Shown here in pieces: positions 7,351 to 15,036 of a stretch of DNA of 15,344 bases. The stretch comes from CANJSG01 sp038203875 (lineage in GTDB: Bacteria > Verrucomicrobiota > Verrucomicrobiia > Limisphaerales > CANJSG01): assembly GCA_038203875.1 (NCBI GenBank), contig JBBRDN010000094.1:1-15344 (forward strand), given 5' to 3'. Each line of letters opens with the position of its first letter. Position 1 is the stretch's first letter. The notes beneath the pieces are model-generated. The model searched no databases and had not been told where the DNA came from. It saw nothing but the letters and a program-made list of their open reading frames with translations. The position numbers and the translations under genes are program-made.

Positions 7351-7467
7351 GTTTGGTATTCTGACGGGTGTCCAGTCCAGTAATTCAGATCAGGTTGGTC
7401 CGGGCAAGCCATCAGGCTCGGGAGAATGTTCTTGGTCGAAACGGCGGAGCCCGTTGAACTATACGCG

Positions 7468-8040
7468 ATGCGTTTGGGCGTTTACGGGGGATCTTTTGAT
7501 CCGGTGCATCTCGGCCATCTGCTCGTGGCGCAGGCGGCGCGGGAGGAACTGGACCTCGATCGCGTCGTCTTCATTCCCGCAGCCCAGTCTCCCTTCAAAC
7601 CCAGCACCCAACCGACTCTCGGAGCGGTCCGCACGCAGATGTTGCGTCTCGCCTTGCAGGGATGGGAGTGGGCCGAGGTCGACGATCGGGAACTCCGACG
7701 CGGGGGAATTTCCTACACCGTGGACACGCTGCGCGAGATCGCAGCCGAACACCCCGGTGCGGAATTGTCCTACCTGATCGGCGCCGACCACGCTCCGGTC
7801 CTCCCGAAATGGCGCGATGCGGATGCGCTGGCGGACCTGGCCCAGTTCGTCGTCATTCCAAGGCCCGGCGACCCCGCGCCGTTTCTTCCGGCGCCGTTTC
7901 GGGGCACGGTGTTGAGCGGGTTTCCGCTCGGCGTTTCGTCGTCGCGGATCCGGGATCGGGTGAAGGCCGGCTTGTCGATCCGGCATCTGGTTCCATCGGC
8001 CGTCGCCGAGGCCATCTCGGCGAATCGGCTTTATCTTTAG
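7468..8040 (+). CDS. nadD: Nicotinate-nucleotide adenylyltransferase
   Basis: NadD transfers AMP from ATP to nicotinate mononucleotide to form deamido-NAD, an essential cytosolic step of NAD synthesis. Seen: the nucleotidyltransferase signature GSFDPVHLGH (residues 8-17), the YTVDTL segment, LIGADHAPVLPKW in the substrate pocket, and the C-terminal SSSRIR motif. Counting from 7468 gives 190 residues, normal for the family. A longer frame from ATG 7426 adds 14 residues before MRLGVYGGSFDP; I prefer 7468 because the first beta strand begins there, as in other NadD proteins. rsfS follows after 24 bp, a widespread bacterial gene order. It is divergent from the dehydrogenase; the 117-bp spacer shows no convincing promoter. 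Confidence 0.95.
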   Translation: MRLGVYGGSFDPVHLGHLLVAQAAREELDLDRVVFIPAAQSPFKPSTQPTLGAVRTQMLRLALQGWEWAEVDDRELRRGGISYTVDTLREIAAEHPGAELSYLIGADHAPVLPKWRDADALADLAQFVVIPRPGDPAPFLPAPFRGTVLSGFPLGVSSSRIRDRVKAGLSIRHLVPSAVAEAISANRLYL

Positions 8041-8064
8041 GCCTCGGCCCATAGTTTAGAGGAA

Positions 8065-8526
8065 ATGGATTCGCTCAAGCTGGCCCTGCTTTGCCACGAA
8101 CTCGCCGACAACAAGAAGGCGGAGAAAACTGTTATCCTCGACGTGCGGAAGATTTCTTCGGTCACGGATTTCTTCGTGCTCGTCTCCGGTTCCAGTGAAC
8201 CGCACATCCGCGCCATCATCTCCGAGATCCGCGGATCGCTCGCCGAAGACCATGGGATTCGGCCCGCATCGGTGGACGGGGAGCATCCGACCGCGTGGCA
8301 GGTCCTCGACTACTTCGACGTCATCATCCACGTGATGAAGCCCGACATCCGGGAACGCTACGACATCGAAGGCCTCTGGGGCGACGCACGGCGCATAGAT
8401 CCGAAGAATCCTCCGACCGAGGAAAAGAAGACCAAGAAGCCCGCCTTGAAGAAAGCTGCCGCCAAGAAGGCGGCTCCGAAGAAAGCCGCGGCCAAGAAGA
8501 AATCAGCCCCCAAGAAAAAGACTTAA
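8065..8526 (+). CDS. rsfS: Ribosome silencing factor RsfS with a Lys/Ala-rich C-terminal tail
   Basis: RsfS (Iojap/YbeB) binds ribosomal protein uL14 on the 50S subunit and blocks subunit joining in starvation. Residues 1-110 form the complete domain: VTDFFVLVSGSSEPHIRAI (33-51), GEHPTAWQVLDYFDVIIHVM (72-91) and RERYDIEGLWGDA (96-108). The protein is 153 residues, about 40 longer than the usual family length. The extension from residue 117 is low-complexity: its last 33 residues contain 16 Lys and 10 Ala with three Pro, in KKAAPKKAAAKKK-type units like histone H1 tails. AGAGGA lies just before the ATG, closer than an ideal Shine-Dalgarno. It lies 24 bp after nadD, almost certainly one operon. 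Confidence 0.95.
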   Translation: MDSLKLALLCHELADNKKAEKTVILDVRKISSVTDFFVLVSGSSEPHIRAIISEIRGSLAEDHGIRPASVDGEHPTAWQVLDYFDVIIHVMKPDIRERYDIEGLWGDARRIDPKNPPTEEKKTKKPALKKAAAKKAAPKKAAAKKKSAPKKKT

Positions 8527-8573
8527 ACAGGCAACCAACCCAACGGTTGAACTACCGGCCAAAGCTTGTTGCG

Positions 8574-8592
8574 CCCGCTCAGGCGGGATTTT
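8574..8592 (+). terminator. Possible weak terminator of the nadD-rsfS operon
   Basis: CCCGC-TCAG-GCGGG forms a short GC-only 5-bp stem followed by ATTTT, 48 nt after the rsfS stop. It overlaps the last codons of the convergent PUR gene, as often happens where genes meet tail to tail. The stem is short, so the call is tentative. Confidence 0.35.
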
Positions 8593-9037
8593 GGTCAGGC
8601 CCCGGCGCGAGGTTGCCATTGTCCTCGAAAGGCGGCTGGGCGTCGTCCACCGGATAGTCCGGATAGGCGGGATCCACGCCGGGAATGTTCGGCGGGGTCT
8701 CGTCGGACAGCTTCACCATCTCGTCGACGAGCCGCTTGAAGTCCTGCAGCCCGGTCGAGGGAATGATGATGTTGTCCCGGCGGCCATTGACGTCTTCGGT
8801 GATGCGGAGGAAACGGCCACGTGGGTTTTCCTTAAGCGTCAGGATGAATGTCTTGCGCTCGATCTGGATCTTTTCCGTGCGCAGGGTGTCTTCGTTGACC
8901 TGGGGTTTAGGCTGTCCGAAGCCGGAACCTTGGCCTCCATAGTTTCCCTGTCCGCCATGTCCATTGCCATGGCCGTGGCCTGAAGAACGCCGTTGGGGGC
9001 GGTAGCCATACGGCGAAGGTCTCTCGTTCGATATCAT
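8579..9037 (-). CDS. PUR-domain (DUF3276/BpuR-like) nucleic-acid-binding protein
   Basis: A 152-residue protein with one PUR repeat at about residues 53-110: EKIQIERKTFILTLKENPRG followed by RFLRITEDVNGRRDNIIIPS and a C-terminal helix (QDFKRLVDEMVKL). This is the beta4-alpha layout of bacterial PurA-like proteins such as Borrelia BpuR. Family knowledge: single-repeat bacterial PUR proteins dimerise and bind ssDNA, dsDNA or RNA, some acting as translational regulators. The N-terminus (residues 13-42) is rich in Gly, His, Gln and Arg, resembling RGG-like RNA-binding tails, and the C-terminus (111-152) is acidic and proline-rich. It is convergent with rsfS and has a candidate promoter about 100 nt upstream. 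Cytosolic. The nucleic-acid target is unknown. Confidence 0.85.
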   Translation of the reverse strand: MISNERPSPYGYRPQRRSSGHGHGNGHGGQGNYGGQGSGFGQPKPQVNEDTLRTEKIQIERKTFILTLKENPRGRFLRITEDVNGRRDNIIIPSTGLQDFKRLVDEMVKLSDETPPNIPGVDPAYPDYPVDDAQPPFEDNGNLAPGPDQNPA

Positions 9038-9143
9038 GCTGTCCGTTTCATCGGCGCGATGGGCACGCCACTTAATTCGTTGCCGGAATCCTATTGTCGT
9101 GGGGCCGAGGACCGTCCATTGCCATCGCCCGCGCTGGACGGGA

Positions 9144-9173
9144 GTATTAGCAGGTTGTTTGAAAGGGAATCAA
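9144..9173 (-). promoter_or_regulatory. Candidate promoter for the PUR-domain gene
   Basis: On the minus strand TTGATT (9173-9168) and TAATAC (9149-9144) are 18 nt apart, and the -10 is preceded by TGC, an extended -10. It falls in the 180-bp spacer before the PUR gene and would give a leader of about 100 nt. The hexamer matches are moderate. Confidence 0.35.
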
Positions 9174-9217
9174 TCCTTGGTTTGGTTGCCTCCCAACCGC
9201 ACGGGCTTAAGACCGGA

Positions 9218-9742
9218 TCAGACATTGAACCGCGGAATCGACGCGGCCCGCTGGCCTGTCCTGGGAATTGCCGTCTTCCAAAGGTAGAACGAAATCCCGG
9301 CGAGGCAGATCAGGTTGGCCACCTGCGACACTCCGTGCCACAAGCCGAATGATCGCGTGGCGTCGATCAGCTCGGGACTGTTGGGGCGGCCCTGATATTT
9401 TTTCAGGTGGAGGTCCTTCAGCACTGGCTGAAGCGCGAACCCTCCGATGAGTCCAAGTCCAAGGACCAGCAACAAAACCCAAGTCAGCGTTTTCTCCATC
9501 GGCCGTCCTGCGTAGAGGTGCTCCAAAGCCGAGGCGACGAGGGCGATGGTGGCGCAGGCGTGATGGATCCAGAAGAGCTTCGCGATGATCGCCTGCGTGG
9601 CGAATCCCGCCCAGAACGGCCCAAGATTGGCCTTCATCGGTGCGGCCAGAAGTGTCGGCGCGACGACGAAGGCGAAGAACAGCGACGAGCCCAACCAGAT
9701 GGCCGCGTTGAAAATACTGATGGCCCGCAGGAGCGAGAGCAT
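9218..9742 (-). CDS. DUF4149-type four-helix membrane protein
   Basis: A 174-residue integral membrane protein with four predicted TM helices at about residues 8-33, 48-75, 85-105 and 134-156. The pattern FNAAIWLGSSLFFAFVVAPTL near the N-terminus and the central HH/EH histidines (60-61, 75) resemble the DUF4149 family, whose function is unknown; this family assignment is by recollection of pattern. There is no signal peptide beyond the first helix and no enzymatic motif. The start at 9742 puts the first hydrophobic helix at the N-terminus; no good Shine-Dalgarno is near it. It is divergent from the methyltransferase gene, sharing a 114-bp spacer with competing hairpins. Confidence 0.7.
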   Translation of the reverse strand: MLSLLRAISIFNAAIWLGSSLFFAFVVAPTLLAAPMKANLGPFWAGFATQAIIAKLFWIHHACATIALVASALEHLYAGRPMEKTLTWVLLLVLGLGLIGGFALQPVLKDLHLKKYQGRPNSPELIDATRSFGLWHGVSQVANLICLAGISFYLWKTAIPRTGQRAASIPRFNV

Positions 9743-9765
9743 GTGGAACCGTAGGCTTCCCGCCG

Positions 9766-9800
9766 CCTGAAGGCCAAGCCTCCTTCAGAAACTCCTGAAG
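9766..9800. repeat. Competing hairpins in the divergent spacer
   Basis: CTGAAGG (9767-9773), CCTTCAG (9782-9788) and CTGAAG (9795-9800) form a three-part set in which the middle arm can pair with either flank (loops of 8 and 6 nt). On the minus strand this lies in the probable leader of the DUF4149 gene, 24 nt upstream of its ATG. It may be a leader switch or chance. Confidence 0.35.
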
Positions 9801-9856
9801 CATCCGCTGGCATCTGGTCGAGCCATGGGTTACTCCTCGCCGGGAATTTTCCTGCC

Positions 9857-10453
9857 ATGCCTGCCCAATTACTCAAAACGCTGGCCCTGTTCGGTCGCGA
9901 AGTGGTGCAGAACCCGGGTCCTATGGGAGCCGCGTTTCCCAGTTCGCCGGCGTTGGCCCGAAAGATGGCCAGCCTCGCGCATGACGTGGATGGCTTCTCC
10001 GGATACGTCGTCGAGCTTGGCGCGGGAACAGGGGCGATTACGGCGGCGATCCTTGATGCAAAGGTCCCCGCAGAGCGCCTCATCGCCCTCGAACGTTCCC
10101 CCACGCTTGCCAAGGCGCTCCAGTTGCGTTTCCCAAAACTCCGCGTCCTGACAGGCGACGCCTGCGATTTGAACCGCCTGCTCCGGCTCCATTTCGGCGG
10201 CAAGATCCCGAAGATCTCCGCCGTTCTGTCCAGCCTGCCCCTTCGTTCCATCCCGTGCCGGAAAGTTGCCCGGCTCATTCTCGAAGTCCGGCGACTGCTG
10301 GCCGATGGCGGGGTGCTCGTCCAATACACCTACGCCGTCCATCGCCGCACTCGGTTCCCGGAATGTTTCGAGCGCACCGGAGCGTCCGTTGTCTGGATGA
10401 ATCTCCCGCCGGCTCGGGTCGAACGGTTCACGGTAAGAACCGCAAGGGCCTGA
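9857..10453 (+). CDS. Class I SAM methyltransferase, PmtA-type phospholipid N-methyltransferase-like
   Basis: A 198-residue soluble Rossmann methyltransferase. Motif I is VELGAGTGAIT (residues 52-62), the acidic ribose-binding residue is E79 in IALERS, and GDACDL (100-105) is the adenine-contacting loop. SSLPLRSIP (125-133) replaces the NPPY motif of amino methyltransferases and matches the SSLP motif of PmtA-type enzymes, which methylate phosphatidylethanolamine towards phosphatidylcholine. The N-terminal helix with a hydrophobic face (MPAQLLKTLALFGREVVQNP) would suit peripheral membrane binding. An rRNA adenine dimethyltransferase-like relative is the alternative, but the protein is shorter than RsmA and lacks its C-terminal domain. 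It is divergent from the membrane protein gene. Confidence 0.75.
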   Translation: MPAQLLKTLALFGREVVQNPGPMGAAFPSSPALARKMASLAHDVDGFSGYVVELGAGTGAITAAILDAKVPAERLIALERSPTLAKALQLRFPKLRVLTGDACDLNRLLRLHFGGKIPKISAVLSSLPLRSIPCRKVARLILEVRRLLADGGVLVQYTYAVHRRTRFPECFERTGASVVWMNLPPARVERFTVRTARA

Positions 10454-10473
10454 GCCCGGAACCGCGGCGCCTT

Positions 10474-10497
10474 CGCCAATCCTGCGCGGGGTTGGCG
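10474..10497. other. Hairpin between the methyltransferase and hybrid kinase genes
   Basis: CGCCAATCC and GGGTTGGCG form a 9-bp stem with one G-T wobble and the loop TGCGCG, 20 nt after the methyltransferase stop and 34 nt before the kinase ATG. It lacks a T-tract on either strand, so it may be a rho-aided or mRNA-stabilising structure rather than an intrinsic terminator. Confidence 0.4.
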
Positions 10498-10531
10498 CAA
10501 TGCCGGGATCGCCAGAGGGCCGTTCTTCGAC

Positions 10532-13288
10532 ATGAGCCAGTCCACTCTCGATCTGAACAGGAGCAGAACCTGTCGATGCCTTCTTTTCGCCGCCCTGAGC
10601 TTGGCGGCGTTGATGGCTTGCCGGGTGTTCGCCCAGTCCCATTCGTCCCCGCAGGAGGCATGGGCCGGTCCATCCGTCCCGATCGCGTCGGTGACCAACT
10701 TCGCCTCACGACCCGGTGCTGCGGTTTTCGTGAAAGTGGAGGGTGTCGTCACGTATGCCCGCGAGGCGCTCTTCATGCGGGATGCAACGGACAGCCTCTA
10801 TGCCCGCGGGCAATGGACGAACGAACTCCGGCCCGGCGAACGTCTCCAGGTGGTCGGCCTCGTCGCGTCCAACTCGACCACGGTCCAGCTCGACGCGGCC
10901 CAGATCCGGGTCGTCGGAGCCGGACCGGAGCCGGAGCCCGAGAAAGTCCACGTGTCCGATCTCCTGGGGGCCACGCTAGACGCCCATCTTGTCCGCATCG
11001 TCGCGACGGTCATCGGGGACACGGGAAGATCCGACGACCCGGCGATCGTCGCCTCTGAGGACGACAACATCGTGTTCATCCGGTATCGGGCCAACGAGCT
11101 ACCCGTGGTCCGGCCCGGGTCCAGGATCGAGGTGACCGGCATTTCGTCCCTCACCAAGGACTTCATGGGTCGGCCGACCAACGTCAGGGTTGTGATTCGA
11201 TCCTTGGAAGATTTGAAGATTCTCGAGGGCCCGCCGTATTGGAACGCCAGCCGGTTGATGTTCGCGCTGGTGTGTGTCGCGCTATCCATGGCCATGGCCG
11301 CGGTCTGGGGCTGGTTCATGTTCAACAAGGCCAAACACCAGGGGCACATCATGCGGGAGCAGGTGTTCAGGGAAGCGGCGGCAGAGACCCGTTTGGGAAC
11401 CGTCATCGAGTCGTTGGCCGAAGGGATCGTCGTCCAGAACGCCGCCGGACGGACAACCTCGAGCAATACCGCCGCCTCGGAGATTCTCGGCCTCGCCGCC
11501 GCCCAGATCTCCGGTAGCGCCCCGATGAACCCCGAGTGGAGGACGATCAGGGAAGACGGCGGACCTTTCCCACCCGCGGATCATCCCGCGACAGTCACGC
11601 TCCGCACGGGCAAGCCGCAGGAAAAAGTCATCATGGGAATCCGGCGCCCCGATGGATCTACCCGCTGGATCTCGGTCAATAGCCGGCCCTTGCTTGACTC
11701 CCGAACCAAGGAGGTCTCCGGAGTGGTGGCTTCGTTCGAGGACATCACCCGGCCCCGGCTGCAACACCAGCAACTGCTCGAGGCGAGCCAACGGCAGAAG
11801 GCCCTTCTCAGCGCAATTCCAGACCTGATGATCCTTCAGTCACGGGCGGGCGATTACCTCGACGTCTACACGAACGACACGTCCCAACTGGTGGCCCCGA
11901 TCAACGAGATTCTTGGACGCAATATCTCGCAGTTTTTCCCCAGATCTGTGACCGACTCGTGGCACCGATGCGTCGAGGAGGCCTTTCAGACGGGCAAGGT
12001 CCAACTGCTCAACTACGTGGTCGATATCGCCGGCCGCTCCGAACATTTCGAGGCCCGCATCGTCCCCTGCGGAGACACGCTGTTGAACATGGTCCGCAAC
12101 GTCACGGCCCAAGCAGTGGCCCGGGAACAGCACACCGCGCTGGAGGCCCGCCTCCAGCAGGCGCGGAAAATGGAATCCCTCGGGACCTTCGCGGGCGGGA
12201 TCGCGCACGATTTCAACAACCTGCTCGCTGTGATGTTGGGCAACGCCAACCTCGCCCGCGAGGACCTGGAAAAGGACCACCCCGCGTCCGAAAGTCTCGA
12301 TGAGATCCTGAAAGCCTGCCACCGCGCCACCGAGGTCGTGCGCCAGATCCTCGCCTTCAGCCGAAAACGGGGGAACAGCCGCGAGACCGCAGATGTGGGA
12401 CCAGTCGTCCGTGAAGTGATCGGGCAACTCAGGCACGGGGCGCCCTTGAACATCGAATGGATCTGCTCGATCGAAGATCCGCTCAACCCCGCCTCTTGCG
12501 GGTCTTCAGAAATCCACCAGATGCTGACGAACCTCGGATCGAACGCGGTCCAGGCGCTTGCCGGTTCGCCGGGGCGAATTGGTTTCGATGTCTCGGAGAT
12601 CGCCGACCCCGCATCCTTGGGAGGCACTTTGACCCGCCTCGGACACGAGCCGCACCTCCGCATCCGCGTTCAGGACAGCGGCCCTGGCATGGACGCGGCC
12701 ACGGCCGAACGCGTTTTCGAACCGTTCTTCACCACGAAGGGTCCGGGGCAGGGCACCGGCCTCGGTCTTGCCGTCGTGCATGGCATCGCCGAAGCCCACC
12801 ACGGGCTCATCCTCCTGGACACGGCGCTTGGTCGAGGAGCGCGCTTCGACGTCTACCTGCCTGTGGCCATCAACCAGGCCGCCTCCGGCGATGCCCCTAG
12901 GCCGCGCGCGATTCCCCATGGATCCGGCCAGCGCATCCTCGTGATCGATGATGAAGTGGCTGTCGGCCTGTCCACGATCCGCCTGCTGAGACACGCCGGA
13001 TTCGAGGGCGAGCACGTCGTGGCGCCGGAAACTGCCCTGCAACTCCTGTTGGACCACGGGGGCTTTGATCTCATCCTCACGGATTGGACGATGCCCGGGA
13101 TGAACGGAATCGAACTAGCCAAAGCCGTTCGCAGCTGCGGGATCGAGGTTCCCATCGTGATCATGACCGGGTTCGCCGCCGGCATCCGCGACGACGATCT
13201 TCGCGCGGCCAACGTGAAACGCCTTCTGGTCAAGCCGGTGGACCCTGAAACCCTCGTGCGCGCGATCCAGCACGCTCTCGGGGCCTGA
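10532..13288 (+). CDS. Hybrid sensor histidine kinase/response regulator with periplasmic beta-rich sensor
   Basis: A 918-residue inner-membrane two-component sensor. Domains in order: signal sequence (about 1-35); extracytoplasmic beta-rich region with two similar OB-like units (about 54-137 and 145-232, containing VKVEGVVTYARE and VRIVATVIGD); TM helix (about 240-263); PAS (about 288-405); second PAS (about 422-530); HisKA with phosphoacceptor H559 in GGIAHDFNNL; HATPase with N-box LTNLGSNAVQAL, G1 DSGPGMD and G2 GTGLGL; and a C-terminal receiver from RILVIDDE (801-808) with phosphoacceptor D851 in LTDWTMPGMNG and conserved Lys in LLVKPVD. All catalytic elements are intact. There is no DNA-binding output, so it probably passes phosphate to a phosphotransfer protein or the receiver is autoregulatory. 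No partner is adjacent. The signal is unknown. Confidence 0.93.
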   Translation: MSQSTLDLNRSRTCRCLLFAALSLAALMACRVFAQSHSSPQEAWAGPSVPIASVTNFASRPGAAVFVKVEGVVTYAREALFMRDATDSLYARGQWTNELRPGERLQVVGLVASNSTTVQLDAAQIRVVGAGPEPEPEKVHVSDLLGATLDAHLVRIVATVIGDTGRSDDPAIVASEDDNIVFIRYRANELPVVRPGSRIEVTGISSLTKDFMGRPTNVRVVIRSLEDLKILEGPPYWNASRLMFALVCVALSMAMAAVWGWFMFNKAKHQGHIMREQVFREAAAETRLGTVIESLAEGIVVQNAAGRTTSSNTAASEILGLAAAQISGSAPMNPEWRTIREDGGPFPPADHPATVTLRTGKPQEKVIMGIRRPDGSTRWISVNSRPLLDSRTKEVSGVVASFEDITRPRLQHQQLLEASQRQKALLSAIPDLMILQSRAGDYLDVYTNDTSQLVAPINEILGRNISQFFPRSVTDSWHRCVEEAFQTGKVQLLNYVVDIAGRSEHFEARIVPCGDTLLNMVRNVTAQAVAREQHTALEARLQQARKMESLGTFAGGIAHDFNNLLAVMLGNANLAREDLEKDHPASESLDEILKACHRATEVVRQILAFSRKRGNSRETADVGPVVREVIGQLRHGAPLNIEWICSIEDPLNPASCGSSEIHQMLTNLGSNAVQALAGSPGRIGFDVSEIADPASLGGTLTRLGHEPHLRIRVQDSGPGMDAATAERVFEPFFTTKGPGQGTGLGLAVVHGIAEAHHGLILLDTALGRGARFDVYLPVAINQAASGDAPRPRAIPHGSGQRILVIDDEVAVGLSTIRLLRHAGFEGEHVVAPETALQLLLDHGGFDLILTDWTMPGMNGIELAKAVRSCGIEVPIVIMTGFAAGIRDDDLRAANVKRLLVKPVDPETLVRAIQHALGA

Positions 13289-13334
13289 AGCGCTGCTCTT
13301 GTTCGGGGCCTCGCGCTGTGCCTAGGTTGGCCGG

Positions 13335-14834
13335 ATGCGATCGATCGAGGCGCTGACCTTCGACAACACCTACTCCCGGCTGCCGGACACGTTCTTCCAA
13401 CGCGTCCAACCCGAGCCATTCGAGAATCCATGGCTCGTCCACTTCAACGAAGCGGCCGGCAATCTGCTCGATCTCGACCCCGCCGAAGCACAGCGGCCGC
13501 ACTTCCTGGATTTTGTCACCGGTCGGAAGCCCATACCCGGAAGCGATCCGCTCGCGATGCTCTACGCGGGACACCAGTTCGGCAGCTATGTGCCACAGCT
13601 CGGCGACGGTCGCGCGATCCTTTTGGGTGAAGTGCGCTCGCCCGTGAAGGGTCTCTACAACGGCCATCTCAACCTCGTAACCGACAAGTGGGATCTCCAC
13701 CTGAAGGGCGCGGGCAAAACAACATTCTCCCGCTTCGGCGACGGCCGCGCCGTGCTGCGTTCGTCGGTGCGCGAGTATCTGTGCAGCGAAGCCATGCATG
13801 GCTTGGGCATTCCGACCACACGCGCGCTTTGCCTCGTCGGCAGCGATGAACCCGTCTTCCGCGAAACACCCGAGCCCGGCGCGATGATCCTCCGCATGGC
13901 TCCGTGCCATGTGCGCTTCGGCAGCTTCGAGGTCTTCTACTACAGGAACCAGGTCGACAACCTCCGCTCGCTGGCCGACTACGTCATCGCGCAGCACTAC
14001 CCCGAGTTCGCATCAGTCGCCCCAAAGGACAAATACTACCGGTGGTTCAAGGAAGTCGTCCGCCGCACCGGCCAGCTCATGGCGGAATGGCAGGCCGTGG
14101 GCTTCTGTCACGGCGTGATGAACACGGACAACTTCTCCATCCTCGGCCTCACGATGGACTACGGCCCGTTCGGGTTCCTCGACGACTTCGATCCGGGCCA
14201 CATCTGCAACCACACCGACCAGACCGGCCTCTACGCCTACGACCAGCAGCCGCGCATCGGCCACTTCAACCTCCAGGCCCTCGGCCAGGCGCTCTCTCCG
14301 TTGATGACTCCCGACCAAGCGACCGGGGCCATCGGCGACTACGAACCCGCACTCGCCACGCACTTCCTCGACCTGCTCGGCGCGAAGCACGGCTTCCGCA
14401 TCCAGAGCCCGACCGACGAGGAAATCTTCCGCGACACGTTTGAAGTGCTGCGTGGAACCGACCTGACCAACTTCTTCCGCGCTCTCAACTCCTTCTCCAC
14501 CGCGCCCGGCGCCGACAACCCGCATCTGCGCGATCTCGTCGTGAATCGCCCCGCCTACGACGCCTGGGCCAAACGCTACGCCGCTCGGCTCACGGGCGAA
14601 GGCAGCAAGGATGCCGAACGCAAGGCGCGCATGGACCGGGTGAATCCGAAGTTCATCCTCCGAAACCATCTAGCCCAACGCGTCATCGACGCGGCCCACA
14701 AGCGCGACACCTCAGAGATCGAGACGCTGATGCGCCTCCTGCGAAACCCCTTCGCCGAACATCCCGGCCTGGAACGCTACGCGGAACCACCGCCCCCGGA
14801 ATTGAAGAAGATCGAAGTGAGCTGCTCGTCTTGA
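13335..14834 (+). CDS. selO: Protein adenylyltransferase SelO
   Basis: A 499-residue SelO/YdiU pseudokinase that transfers AMP from ATP to Ser, Thr or Tyr of target proteins and takes part in redox-stress responses. Seen: LYAGHQFGSYVPQLGDGRA (76-94), LKGAGKTTFSRFGDGRAVLR (123-142) as the inverted nucleotide pocket, and HGVMNTDNFSILG with MDYGPFGFLDDF. By spacing, D265 corresponds to the catalytic base and N266/D275 to the metal ligands described for Pseudomonas SelO. The C-terminus is SCSS, with C497 at the position occupied by selenocysteine in vertebrate SelO; it can form a regulatory disulfide. The ATG at 13335 gives the standard N-terminus leading into FDNTYSRLP. It follows the kinase by 46 bp on the same strand, but a functional link is not implied. 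Confidence 0.96.
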   Translation: MRSIEALTFDNTYSRLPDTFFQRVQPEPFENPWLVHFNEAAGNLLDLDPAEAQRPHFLDFVTGRKPIPGSDPLAMLYAGHQFGSYVPQLGDGRAILLGEVRSPVKGLYNGHLNLVTDKWDLHLKGAGKTTFSRFGDGRAVLRSSVREYLCSEAMHGLGIPTTRALCLVGSDEPVFRETPEPGAMILRMAPCHVRFGSFEVFYYRNQVDNLRSLADYVIAQHYPEFASVAPKDKYYRWFKEVVRRTGQLMAEWQAVGFCHGVMNTDNFSILGLTMDYGPFGFLDDFDPGHICNHTDQTGLYAYDQQPRIGHFNLQALGQALSPLMTPDQATGAIGDYEPALATHFLDLLGAKHGFRIQSPTDEEIFRDTFEVLRGTDLTNFFRALNSFSTAPGADNPHLRDLVVNRPAYDAWAKRYAARLTGEGSKDAERKARMDRVNPKFILRNHLAQRVIDAAHKRDTSEIETLMRLLRNPFAEHPGLERYAEPPPPELKKIEVSCSS

Positions 14835-14901
14835 GCTTTCGGAGTGCGGCATTCCAGGCCACAGCGGTGAGGATGGAACGAGGATGCTGAGGGAGGGCGC
14901 G

Positions 14902-15021
14902 GCACTCCGTGCGCGTCGTGGGGCTTGCTCAAGGTTCCCGACACGCCGGGTGTCCGGCGGCGGGCAGAGGACTGCCCACCCTACCTCTGTTGCGAACGTG
15001 CTACTTCGTGCCCTTCGTGGA
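14902..15021. repeat. Hairpin- and repeat-rich spacer between selO and the AraC-type gene
   Basis: Three small perfect inverted repeats occur in a row: GCAC-TCC-GTGC (14902-14912), GACAC-GCCGG-GTGTC (14940-14954) and GGGCAG-AGGA-CTGCCC (14962-14977, followed by ACCCTACC). A 9-nt direct repeat, CTTCGTGCC/CTTCGTGGA, follows at 15004-15021. The layout resembles interspersed intergenic palindromes rather than a standard terminator; no T-tract is present. I see no gene in 14835-15036. Confidence 0.45.
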
Positions 15022-15036
15022 CAAACCAACCCGCGC

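Noticed and set aside
7432..7465. TTGGTC and TATACG as a nadD promoter
   Set aside because: The spacer is 22 nt and the -10-like hexamer ends only 2 nt before the chosen start codon.
7426..7467. Upstream ATG extension of nadD
   Set aside because: The 14 extra residues precede the universally N-terminal MRLGVYGGSFDP strand, and the upstream GGGAG is only one base from that ATG, so it is not a usable ribosome site.
8413..8523. AAG-rich run at the 3' end of rsfS as a frameshift or sequencing artefact
   Set aside because: The frame is continuous with the domain, codons for Lys and Ala are mixed, and it ends in a normal TAA before the convergent gene; treated as a real tail.
9207..9803. 198-residue minus-strand frame overlapping the DUF4149 gene
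   Set aside because: Arg/Pro/Gly-rich out-of-frame reading; the 9218-9742 frame has four clean TM helices.
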